From a virus, in the IMG/VR virus record IMGVR_UViG_3300029319_006288, positions 1-61,322 of that record: a DNA stretch of 61,322 bases. One strand, given 5' to 3'. This document shows, one piece after another, positions 48,450 to 56,238 of the stretch (positions within the stretch are counted from its first letter, which is position 1; the number at the start of each line of letters is the position of its first letter). A model generated the notes under the pieces. It was not told the origin of the DNA and ran no database searches. It was given only the letters and a program-made list of their open reading frames with translations. A program made the translations under genes and the position numbers.

Positions 48450-49449
48450 ATATTCCTTTCTCAACTTCGTAGTCCATTTTCTTTTGCTCTCGCTGTGGTT
48501 GATGCATAGCCCATTTAAACATCTCATCAACCGTCTCTTCTAGATTGGTATCGTCACTAAAGTTCAGCATTTCTTTTGCTTTGGTGTGGTCACAAAAAGC
48601 GTGTTTAGCTTCGTGACGACCCTCTACATGCTTCTTTTCTGCTTCAAAGCCATTCTTCCAAGCTACACGCTGAACTGTATCTGCAAGTTCATTGATTGTG
48701 TATGCCTTGTCTGCACCAATATTGAAAAGCTCGTCATCGTGACCGTCAATAAGTTGCTCAAAAGGCTTCATGTAATACTTGATATCAGAGAACGCACGAG
48801 TCTGTTCACCGTCTCCGTAGATGAGCATTGGCTCACCAGCGAGGACGCGACGAATAAAAATGCCTGCAACGTTGCGGTACTTGTCCCAGATATTCTGATA
48901 AATACCAACAACATTATGTGGACGAATAATATTATAGCGTAATCCATGTTGCTCACGAGCCACTCTGATATCTTGTTCAATGGCATACTTTGCAATTCCA
49001 TAGGGATCAATAGGGGCTGGCCCCATAGCCTCAAAAAATGGTGGGTAGTGATTTCCGTATACAGCCATACTACTAGTGAAGATTAACTTCACATTGTGAT
49101 TGATGCACTGATTGATAACATTCACGCTTCCTAAAACATTATTTGTATAATTGAAATGACGGATAAAGGGCGATAATCCTTCTGCTGCATAGGCGGCAAA
49201 ATGGTAACATGCCACAATATCACGGCGAGGGTCGATGAAAATATGCTCTAGTGATCTTGGTGCCCATTCACCGTCACTCAAGTCCAAGGGCCAGAATTCA
49301 AATTGTTCTGGAGTTGCTTTTGGAAGATAGTCTGAGTATCCACCGCTAAGGTCATCAATCCCAATAACTTTATAACCTTTACTCAGAAGATGTCGGCTAA
49401 AGTGTGAACCTAATAGTCCCGCACATCCTGTTACTACGATTGTTTTCAT
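48433..49449 (-). CDS. UDP-glucose 4-epimerase-like extended SDR (338 aa)
   Basis: The Rossmann motif GCAGLLGSHFSRHLL lies at residues 8-22, with IDDLSGGYSDYLP following as in GalE-type enzymes. The catalytic pair is in DPYGIAKYAIE (YxxxK), and IFTSSMAVYGNHYPPF carries the catalytic Ser. IYGDGEQTRAFSDIKYYMKP is the substrate-side signature. It would interconvert 4-epimeric UDP-sugars. Full length with an intact cofactor site. The gene precedes the DUF115-like gene with a 17-base overlap. Confidence 0.85.
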   Translation of the reverse strand: MKTIVVTGCAGLLGSHFSRHLLSKGYKVIGIDDLSGGYSDYLPKATPEQFEFWPLDLSDGEWAPRSLEHIFIDPRRDIVACYHFAAYAAEGLSPFIRHFNYTNNVLGSVNVINQCINHNVKLIFTSSMAVYGNHYPPFFEAMGPAPIDPYGIAKYAIEQDIRVAREQHGLRYNIIRPHNVVGIYQNIWDKYRNVAGIFIRRVLAGEPMLIYGDGEQTRAFSDIKYYMKPFEQLIDGHDDELFNIGADKAYTINELADTVQRVAWKNGFEAEKKHVEGRHEAKHAFCDHTKAKEMLNFSDDTNLEETVDEMFKWAMHQPQREQKKMDYEVEKGIYDYWK

Positions 49450-51134
49450 TTAATAACCCCTTTATTTTTTAACACCTCGATTCGTTTCTGTTCCCAAGTA
49501 TTGATTCTATGTCTTTGTGCTACCATAGAATCATAAGCAATATGGAAATCAAAACCCTGTCTCTGATTTGTACCATCAAATGCCTGACTAGATTCATTAA
49601 AGTACATACCGCCAGTTGATCCCGTAGACGATTTGTAAGTTAAGTCTCTAATCATTCTAGATTCAAAAAATGTTCCCGCCCTTAATGGGTCTCTCAGAAC
49701 ATTTCCGATAAGGTACTGAGCCTGCATAGTTGGACTTACATTCTGCAATTGGTCATCTGGAATCTTATCTGCGGGTTCTAGAACTCGTGGAGGCGAAGCC
49801 CAAGTTTGCTCAATAGGTCTAATAGGAGTAGCGTCAAAGATTTGCTCCCACTTGTTTCCACTAAGGTGCCATTGGAAGTGCTTTTCAAAGTTCTTCCTTG
49901 TTCGCTTACCTTCTGCGACACGTTCTTCTTCGGTTTTATTTTGAAAGAAGTGAAGGAAATATTCCGCTGCCGCATCATTATCTGGGACAGCACGAAGACA
50001 ACCAGTCTCTAACTCTTTATAAAGTGCAGCCGGTTTAATGGGATGCCCTTGCAGTTTACGAATCTCACTCTCCATAGCAGAGTAGTCAGTTCCGCACACT
50101 GGAACACCACAAGCGGCAGCTTCTACATAGGGCAAACCAAAACCTTCAGAGTTAGCATATTGAATGTAAAGATCAAACAGGTTCTGGATTCGAGACAGAT
50201 CCTCGTAAGACGCACCATTCTTCACATTTGATAGAGTAGAGCCCCATTTTCCAGTATATGGAGACTGTGTTACAGCACCCTTAAACAAGGATGGGAATGG
50301 CTTCTTTGTCTCAGGGCAGATATAGGTGAACAAAACATGTGAAGACAAGTTGTTTTGCAAGATCAACTCTGGGATGTCCCAACCAAGATCAGGATAAGAA
50401 GTATGACAATAAAGATAATACTTCTTGCTTTCTGACTTATCCAAAAATTTCCTAAATGCTTCAAACAAATCTGGATATAGTTTACGTCGTTGATTACGCA
50501 TAACAGTTCCAAGGATTTTATACTCTGGGTCAATCCCCATAGATAGCTTGTGTGCTTTCTTGTCTTCAATGGGATGATATGCTGGATGGGCAGAAGGCGG
50601 TGAAGATCCATGATACTTAATTTTACCACCAGATTGATCTGCAAGTACAGTTCCGGCCCAATCAGAATATGTCAGACAAGCATCAGCACCAGCATATGTT
50701 GAAACCCACTGTCGTGCTTGCGGTCTAGCATCGACCGTTGGCATAATTACCCAATCGAAATAGGGTCGAAAAGGACTTCTCTCTGCGAAGTCGAGCATCC
50801 AAAAGTCTCGAATGTCGCATACAATATCAGGCAAGAAATCCAAGCAAACATGTTCAAAGATCCATTCTCCAAATTGATTTGTAGCAGATGATCCAAACGC
50901 CTGAAGTTCTTCCTGACTTGCCTTTGGTTCGCAGTCTGTGTTTGGTTGAACACCGTAAAACTTCCAAGGAATATTTGCTGCCCTTGGGTCATTTCGTTGA
51001 CCATAGGATGCCATTTCAGCAAGCTCATACTTTCCAGTAGAGTGCAAGTAATTCAAAATCTCACGAGTATAGGTAGCGTATCCAGTGTTCAGGAAGGTAG
51101 CTTCGCTACAGAACAGAATTCGTTTCTTTCTCAT
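49446..51134 (-). CDS. Large GT4-type glycosyltransferase (562 aa)
   Basis: I choose the ATG at 51134 (RBS AAGGAA) rather than 24 bases upstream, so the gene starts just after the ssb stop. The N-terminal half begins RILFCSEATFLNTGYATYTR, the GT-B acceptor strand. The donor half shows YIQYANSEGFGLPYVEAAAC followed by GVPVCGTDYSAME, the GT4 EGFG..xxEA..CGxPV signature. Beyond the catalytic domains it carries about 120 extra C-terminal residues of no recognised family. It may belong to the cassette promoter at 51465-51493. Confidence 0.8.
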   Translation of the reverse strand: MRKKRILFCSEATFLNTGYATYTREILNYLHSTGKYELAEMASYGQRNDPRAANIPWKFYGVQPNTDCEPKASQEELQAFGSSATNQFGEWIFEHVCLDFLPDIVCDIRDFWMLDFAERSPFRPYFDWVIMPTVDARPQARQWVSTYAGADACLTYSDWAGTVLADQSGGKIKYHGSSPPSAHPAYHPIEDKKAHKLSMGIDPEYKILGTVMRNQRRKLYPDLFEAFRKFLDKSESKKYYLYCHTSYPDLGWDIPELILQNNLSSHVLFTYICPETKKPFPSLFKGAVTQSPYTGKWGSTLSNVKNGASYEDLSRIQNLFDLYIQYANSEGFGLPYVEAAACGVPVCGTDYSAMESEIRKLQGHPIKPAALYKELETGCLRAVPDNDAAAEYFLHFFQNKTEEERVAEGKRTRKNFEKHFQWHLSGNKWEQIFDATPIRPIEQTWASPPRVLEPADKIPDDQLQNVSPTMQAQYLIGNVLRDPLRAGTFFESRMIRDLTYKSSTGSTGGMYFNESSQAFDGTNQRQGFDFHIAYDSMVAQRHRINTWEQKRIEVLKNKGVIK

Positions 51135-51135
51135 T

Positions 51136-51453
51136 TTATTCCTTGTCCAAGCATCCAAAGTCGAATTGATTAACTCTAAAAATAATATCGTCCACGGAGT
51201 CGGTTTTCATGACACCGTTTCTGGCAGAGGCGTGTACGGTCATTTTCATGCCCTTCTTTCCTAGTTTAGCGATTGCGTCTGCACCACTATCAAAGGCTTG
51301 GAAGGTCACAGTCGTTGGATAACGCTTCTTATCACCACGCTTGTTTCTTGTGTACTCGTATGTCACCAGCTTAAAAACGCAAACTGATGGGTTTTTTTCA
51401 TAACCTATATCTGGGTCAAACAATAGATACCCTGTAAAAATACAATGGTTCAT
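51136..51453 (-). CDS. ssb: Single-stranded DNA-binding protein, OB-fold (105 aa)
   Basis: It begins NHCIFTGYLLFDPDIGYEKN and continues with VCVFKLVTYEYTRNKRGDKK, then TVTFQAFDSGADAIAKLGKK and MKMTVHASAR. This is the strand order of bacterial/phage SSB (GxL..DP.....FxL......F.AF...A......KG..). It lacks a long acidic C-terminal tail. It sits directly downstream of the second dnaE half and has its own promoter-like sequence, so it may be expressed early with the replication genes. Confidence 0.8.
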   Translation of the reverse strand: MNHCIFTGYLLFDPDIGYEKNPSVCVFKLVTYEYTRNKRGDKKRYPTTVTFQAFDSGADAIAKLGKKGMKMTVHASARNGVMKTDSVDDIIFRVNQFDFGCLDKE

Positions 51454-51464
51454 GTGTACTCCTT

Positions 51465-51493
51465 ATTATAGTCCGCTAGTCGGTTTTTCACAA
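51465..51493 (-). promoter_or_regulatory. Sigma70-like promoter before ssb and the glyco-cassette
   Basis: On the - strand TTGTGA (51493-51488), a 17-base spacer and TATAAT (51470-51465) stand 12-41 bases before the ssb ATG, with AAGGAG as RBS. The spacer ends GAC, as in the promoter at 56210-56238. The -35 starts immediately after the dnaE stop. Confidence 0.55.
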
Positions 51494-53059
51494 CTAAATT
51501 TCGTGAATTTTCTCAACAATAAATGAATTATCCTTTTCAATATCTCCGCAAAGCATGAGATTGGCACCTTCGTAAAGAACAAACTGGTATTTGTCTCTTG
51601 CGTCTGGGAAAATGATTACATTGTCTAGGGAGCAAGTGGCATCTTCAATTGTGAGGAACGACATGATCCGCCCTTTTTGCTTGCTATCCTTCTTGTTGAT
51701 CTTATGATTAGCTACACGTTGAACATTCGCTACAATGCAAATATCCTTACCAAACTTACCATTGGCTACTTCTTGACATGTAGTATTAGCAATTGATGCG
51801 TCGATAGCATCTGTATACTGATATGACACTGGGCAACCCAAGAGTTTAACCTCTTCTGCGATAACCCACTGTGGCTCGTCAGACATATCATATGGTGGAT
51901 TTTTTAGCATATCAATCTCACCGTACACAATCTGACTACGATTGGCGTTGCTACATCCACCACCCATTTTCTTGGTAGGAGACAGATCTCTGAAACAATC
52001 CTGTAGTTTTGACCACTTCTTTTTAGAGTAGTTCTCTGTTACCCACTTTACCTCTGCCTTTGTTAGCTCACGCCAGATGAGATACTCGTACAATGCTTGA
52101 TTTCTAGTGACACCAGTTTTCTTTGTTGAGAAGAATCCAATACCAGCAAGTGCCTTGAAAGCCGTAGACGTAATCTTGGGGGCGATGTAGATAAGCACAT
52201 CCATCCAAGTAAACTCATCAGCAGGTTTGCCCAATTCTTCTGTAGCATCACCAATAGCCTTCAAGACTTTCTCGCCAGTGACACCAGTAAGACCTTTAAC
52301 GTCACGAACTCCAAACTGAATGTCATCACCAAAGATGGCAAACTTCTCAGAGAACCTGTTTAGTTTAGGAGTCTTTACTAGTATATTGAATAGTTTAGCT
52401 TCGTTTACTAGCTCATAGATTTCCTGATGAGGATCTTGCTTTTCATTCGCATAGTACAGGTAGGACAAGAAGAACTCTTTTGTATAGTTCGCCTTGTAGT
52501 ACGCAGACCAGTACGAGTCGAGTGCGTAGGCAACGGCATGAGACTTGTTGAAAGAATAACGAGACGACTTTTCAATCCAGTCAAAAATCTGGTTTGCAGT
52601 GTCTTCATCTACAAGTCCAACCTTTTCACAGCCTTCGATGAATTGTCCACGAATCTCAGCCATGAGAGACGCTTTCTTTTTACCAATAGCTTTACGAAGA
52701 TTGTCTGCCTCCATCTCATTGAATCCCGCAGCTTTGACCGCGATGAGCATAGCCTGTTCTTGGTATACAAGCACACCATGCGTAGTCTTTAGAATTTCTT
52801 CTAGACTAGGATCAAGATAGACAACATCCTCTCTTTTATGTTTACGGTCTACAAAGTGCTGAGTCATAGACTTGCCCTCGCTAACCGCCTTCAACGTTCC
52901 GGGCCTGATGATAGCGATCAATGCCGCTAGTTCCTCAAGGTTTTCCGGTGCAACTCTTTTGGACCATGCACGACCAAGGTTACTCTCAAGTTGGAACAAG
53001 CCTTTGGTCAATCCATCTTTGTACAAGGTCCAAGCCTTTGGGTCATTTCTGTCAATCAT
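51494..53059 (-). CDS. dnaE: DNA polymerase III alpha subunit, C-terminal part of split DnaE (521 aa)
   Basis: This half carries the fingers and later domains. KGLFQLESNLGRAW and LAALIAIIRPGTLKAVSEG match E. coli DnaE just after its palm. TTHGVLVYQEQAMLIAVKAA and YSFNKSHAVAYALDSYWSAY (about residue 165) are the conserved fingers motifs. The last 100 residues form an OB-fold-like region (ICIVANVQRVANHKI ... MSFLTIEDATCSLDNVIIFP). The catalytic Asp residues are in the other gene (54521-56149). The ATG directly follows the TAA of the 88-residue gene. No intein is present at the junction. Confidence 0.9.
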   Translation of the reverse strand: MIDRNDPKAWTLYKDGLTKGLFQLESNLGRAWSKRVAPENLEELAALIAIIRPGTLKAVSEGKSMTQHFVDRKHKREDVVYLDPSLEEILKTTHGVLVYQEQAMLIAVKAAGFNEMEADNLRKAIGKKKASLMAEIRGQFIEGCEKVGLVDEDTANQIFDWIEKSSRYSFNKSHAVAYALDSYWSAYYKANYTKEFFLSYLYYANEKQDPHQEIYELVNEAKLFNILVKTPKLNRFSEKFAIFGDDIQFGVRDVKGLTGVTGEKVLKAIGDATEELGKPADEFTWMDVLIYIAPKITSTAFKALAGIGFFSTKKTGVTRNQALYEYLIWRELTKAEVKWVTENYSKKKWSKLQDCFRDLSPTKKMGGGCSNANRSQIVYGEIDMLKNPPYDMSDEPQWVIAEEVKLLGCPVSYQYTDAIDASIANTTCQEVANGKFGKDICIVANVQRVANHKINKKDSKQKGRIMSFLTIEDATCSLDNVIIFPDARDKYQFVLYEGANLMLCGDIEKDNSFIVEKIHEI

Positions 53060-53326
53060 TTAAATTCCAATAAAATACTTCAGAGCAAAATAAGAAGCCG
53101 CTGTAACAACAAATCCAACAATAAGTCCAGTAGCAAGGCCGGTTAAATAACCATCATATGGAACGGCTATTTCTTCTGGAATGTCTTCTGGGTTTTTATC
53201 TGCACGCTTCTTTGCTTCTTGCAATGCACTGTCAGTAAACAAGTAGTCAATCTCCTTGTCTCGAATGTGCCAGTAGTAACCCTGTGCGGTCTTGTACCGA
53301 CCTTTATTTTCTACTTCTCTAAACAT
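53060..53326 (-). CDS. Small C-tail-anchored membrane protein (88 aa)
   Basis: The N-terminal 60 residues are hydrophilic (GYYWHIRDKEIDYLFTDSAL). A single hydrophobic segment near the C-terminus (LATGLIVGFVVTAASYFAL) ends with KYFIGI, a tail-anchor-like layout. The family is not recognised. Its gene lies between the NaeI-like nuclease and the second dnaE half with 9 and 0 bases of spacing. It could tether a replication or nuclease component to the membrane, but this is only an inference from position. Confidence 0.6.
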   Translation of the reverse strand: MFREVENKGRYKTAQGYYWHIRDKEIDYLFTDSALQEAKKRADKNPEDIPEEIAVPYDGYLTGLATGLIVGFVVTAASYFALKYFIGI

Positions 53327-53335
53327 AATAATCTC

Positions 53336-53857
53336 CTAAATAAATATTCTTTTCCAAAACGGGGTAACTTGATTTCTTTTTGCTGAACCCAACCAATCAA
53401 TTTTGCTTTTGCCGTGTTTTGACACACTCAGCTTTTTGTCCCTATTCATTCCTTTGGTTAGATTATCTGCTGTTGTTCTTAAAAGTCCATAGCTGACCTC
53501 GTTTGCGTCCTTAACCTTTGTCAGTAAGCAGATCCCATCAATGCGATAGCACTCAGGCGGAATATACCATTGAGGATTTTTCAATGCTGTAAACTTAATG
53601 TCAAAGTCAATTCCTTTATGGCTACAATCAAGGTCGTCGCCATCTGCAAGTTTAGCTTCAAGAACTAAGTATCTCTCAAACTTAATTCCAATAATAGACT
53701 TCTCTGTTTTGGTGAGTTCCTTCATGTCAGTGAACCCTGTACGCTTCGTATCCAATGTAAAGTCTATCGCATCAAATGCTGCCTTCGCAACCTTTAAATC
53801 AAACTTTGGTATAGACAAAATATACCTTTTAATTTCTTCTAATTCACTGTCACTCAT
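53336..53857 (-). CDS. NaeI-type restriction endonuclease homologue (173 aa)
   Basis: The sequence LDTKRTGFTDMKELTKTEKS followed by KFERYLVLEAKLADGDDLDC, then GIDFDIKFTAL, WYIPPECYRIDGICLLTKV and GMNRDKKLSVSKHGKSKIDW follows the N-terminal nuclease (endo) domain of NaeI: E, then D, then D-x-K, with the IP.E and NRDgKrSvS segments. The catalytic Glu, two Asp and Lys are kept. The C-terminal CAP-like (topo) domain of NaeI is absent. No methyltransferase is encoded nearby. The gene lies between the dnaE halves and overlaps the exonuclease gene by 4 bases. Confidence 0.75.
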   Translation of the reverse strand: MSDSELEEIKRYILSIPKFDLKVAKAAFDAIDFTLDTKRTGFTDMKELTKTEKSIIGIKFERYLVLEAKLADGDDLDCSHKGIDFDIKFTALKNPQWYIPPECYRIDGICLLTKVKDANEVSYGLLRTTADNLTKGMNRDKKLSVSKHGKSKIDWLGSAKRNQVTPFWKRIFI

Positions 53858-54528
53858 ACGAATAGTTTTCCGTCCGCGAACGCTTTTTCAAACTTCATGT
53901 TCCGGTAGACTGCTCGTCTGGACTTTTGCAGTTTGATCCAGATGTTTGCAGTGTCCTTAACGTCTTGGAGAGCGTCGTGAGCGTTTTCACTGGACAGTCC
54001 CATTCTTTCTCGTAAGCTATCCATACTAATAGACTTAACATTTGGATCTCCTTCTGTCCACAGCCACACATCATCCATTACGTCAATTTTATAAATTTGG
54101 TGAAAGAGTTTTTGGCACTGACGTTTGTCGTCGTATGGTCCGTATTCTTTACACAGTCTATTTACGATGTGCATATCATAACCAAGGATATTAAATCCAC
54201 ATGGAATGGGTGCGAAGAACGATGTACCTTTCCAATTATATTTGTCTACAAACGCACAGAACTTTTTCCACACACCTTTTGGAAGTGGTGCCTTGGCAAG
54301 TTTCTCTCTGGTCTGACCGGTTACTTTCAAAGCACCTTCTTCTAGCGGGTCAACGCCAGCTTTGATTGCTTTCTCGTCGTCGATAATGGGACGCATGAGA
54401 CTATTGAATTGTCCCTTGAGTCTAAAGTTCCTACCGTCAAGTGCGATAGCAGCAATCTGTGTAGGTTGACACTTGTGGGGATTACGCCCACCAGTCTCAA
54501 AGTCAAATACAATAATATCTCTATTCAT
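53854..54528 (-). CDS. DnaQ-like DEDD 3'-5' exonuclease (224 aa)
   Basis: The Exo I motif is FDFETGG (Asp9, Glu11). GFNILGYDMHIVNRL is Exo II with Asp. HDALQDVKDTANIW is Exo III, with His giving the DEDDh subclass. Bacterial epsilon subunits have the same order and proofread for the alpha subunit. The gene starts 7 bases inside the end of the first dnaE half, so the two are translationally coupled. As the polymerase PHP site is degraded, this is the likely proofreader. Confidence 0.85.
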   Translation of the reverse strand: MNRDIIVFDFETGGRNPHKCQPTQIAAIALDGRNFRLKGQFNSLMRPIIDDEKAIKAGVDPLEEGALKVTGQTREKLAKAPLPKGVWKKFCAFVDKYNWKGTSFFAPIPCGFNILGYDMHIVNRLCKEYGPYDDKRQCQKLFHQIYKIDVMDDVWLWTEGDPNVKSISMDSLRERMGLSSENAHDALQDVKDTANIWIKLQKSRRAVYRNMKFEKAFADGKLFV

Positions 54529-56149
54529 TAATTAGCTCCTTGATAAACATCAATTTGTCCAATAAGTTCAACCCAAGAAGGTCAAACTTAACGTGACCTA
54601 ATGCTTCTAGGTCGTTCATTTCCAATCCCGCAATCTTCTCACCGCCACTCTTCTGATTCACCATAGGGCAAACTCTGTATAGTGGTTCGGCAGAGATGAC
54701 AACGCCAGCAGCGTGTTTTCCCTGTGTCTTAAATGTACCTTCAATATCAATAGCCTGCTGAAAGTATTCTGCAAAATCTCCCTGTAATCTACCCTCCTCG
54801 TCGATATGACAGTAGTCCATCAAATCGTCTGCACGATTCTGTAGTGTCCAGCGAATGATAGAACGATCTTCTTCGTCCATCTGCGATAGTTGGTCAGAGA
54901 TAGCAGCTTCGTCTGGAATGTACTTTGTAATCTCATTCATTTCAGCAAAACCACAAGCATCATTCACACGAAGAACTTCTTTCATCGCACTTCGCCCTTG
55001 CAGTCTACCAAACGTGAGCATCTGACTAACGTTGTCAGCACCGTATGTTTCTTTTAGTCTGGCTACAATTTCATCACGCTTATTTCCGGGAACGTCCATA
55101 TCAATATCAGGAAGAGATATATGGTCATCTGTATTACGACCCTCATTGTAGAAACGCTCAAACAGTAGATCAAACTCGATAGGGTCAATCTGTGTGATAC
55201 CAATTAGATAGGAGATAAGGCATCCAGCAGCAGAACCTCGTCCGGGTCCAACCATCCACCCTTGTTCGCGACACCAATTTAAAATGTCCCAAACGATGAG
55301 GAAATACCCAAATAGATTTGCCTTTTCAAAAACCTCAAACTCTTTTCTAAAACGGTCACCGTATACCTGACGTTCCTCTTGGCCGGTGACTTTATCACCA
55401 AGAAGTTTTTTCCAGCCATTTCTTGCCAGTTCCCGCAAGTAATCCTTCTCTGACTGTCCGTTCGGAGTCTCAAAGACTGGCAACATTGGCTTGCTCAGGA
55501 TGTTATAATTATCACACTTATTAAATATTTCCTTAAAGTCTTCCATTCGTGGGTCGTCTATAACCAGCTTGGATGACTCTAGTTTATCTTTAATGTAGAA
55601 GTCGTCTGACTCAAAGAATACTCCGTACTGATCATCTGCTTCTGATAGTCCGTTTTTCTTAACCTTACTAAGTGTAGTCTTGAGTTTACCACAAAGTACA
55701 ATTCTATGCAGTTCTGCTTGATCTTTAGTTGCATAGTGACTCTTATTAAAAGCCTCAGACCAGATATAGAAATCATCACCTGTAACGGGAGACAGAGCCT
55801 CAGAGTTGGCAATGCAGATAAGGTTGCCCTGTCGTGCGAGGCGAACCATAGTGCTGCGATCCTCATTACCATCTGCATCAATTGTAGATACAATCTCAAT
55901 GAGGTTCAGCCATCCCGCATGGTTTTTGGCAAAAAGAGCAAAGCCATCGAAAGAACAACCAATGATCGGTTTGATATCATTGTCCATGCAGGCTTTGTAA
56001 AAAGATATGGCACCGCTAATAGTCTTATAGTCAGCGATGCCGCAGGCGGGATAAGAATTCTGCTTGCACTTCTTGGCAAGATCGCTTGGCTTGGAAAAGC
56101 CATATTGTAGTGAATAGTGGGTGTAGTTCAGTAGCGGAAACCACTTCAT
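54521..56149 (-). CDS. dnaE: DNA polymerase III alpha subunit, N-terminal part of split DnaE (542 aa)
   Basis: It carries the PHP and palm domains. Residues 1-65 are PHP-like (LNYTHYSLQYGFSKPSDLAK, then PACGIADYKTISGAISFYKA), but the HxH is YTH and the DH is DY, so the metal site is lost. The palm holds WMVGPGRGSAAGCLISYLIG, LPDIDMDVPGNKRDEIV with the catalytic Asp pair near 347-349, and HVKFDLLGLNLLDK near 520-530 with the third Asp. The ORF ends 10 residues later, where E. coli DnaE continues into the fingers. A promoter lies just upstream. Confidence 0.9.
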   Translation of the reverse strand: MKWFPLLNYTHYSLQYGFSKPSDLAKKCKQNSYPACGIADYKTISGAISFYKACMDNDIKPIIGCSFDGFALFAKNHAGWLNLIEIVSTIDADGNEDRSTMVRLARQGNLICIANSEALSPVTGDDFYIWSEAFNKSHYATKDQAELHRIVLCGKLKTTLSKVKKNGLSEADDQYGVFFESDDFYIKDKLESSKLVIDDPRMEDFKEIFNKCDNYNILSKPMLPVFETPNGQSEKDYLRELARNGWKKLLGDKVTGQEERQVYGDRFRKEFEVFEKANLFGYFLIVWDILNWCREQGWMVGPGRGSAAGCLISYLIGITQIDPIEFDLLFERFYNEGRNTDDHISLPDIDMDVPGNKRDEIVARLKETYGADNVSQMLTFGRLQGRSAMKEVLRVNDACGFAEMNEITKYIPDEAAISDQLSQMDEEDRSIIRWTLQNRADDLMDYCHIDEEGRLQGDFAEYFQQAIDIEGTFKTQGKHAAGVVISAEPLYRVCPMVNQKSGGEKIAGLEMNDLEALGHVKFDLLGLNLLDKLMFIKELINE

Positions 56150-56209
56150 GGTTTATCCTCTCAATGTTAAAATTCAATATTACTAAACGATTCTGAACCG
56201 CTTTACCAT

Positions 56210-56238
56210 ATTATAGTCTTATATCGACTATTTTCCAA
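56210..56238 (-). promoter_or_regulatory. Sigma70-like promoter before the replication block
   Basis: On the - strand TTGGAA (56238-56233), a 17-base spacer and TATAAT (56215-56210) lie 61-89 bases upstream of the dnaE ATG. The -35 overlaps the end of the cytidylyltransferase gene. The sequence GACTATAAT matches that of the ssb promoter at 51465-51493. Confidence 0.55.

Noticed and set aside
53336-53857. Complete restriction-modification system
   Set aside because: Only the nuclease domain is present; no methyltransferase or specificity gene occurs in the window.
51494-56149. Split intein joining the dnaE halves
   Set aside because: Neither end at the junction carries intein sequence, and the break is not at the cyanobacterial site. 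The halves end and begin with ordinary DnaE sequence.
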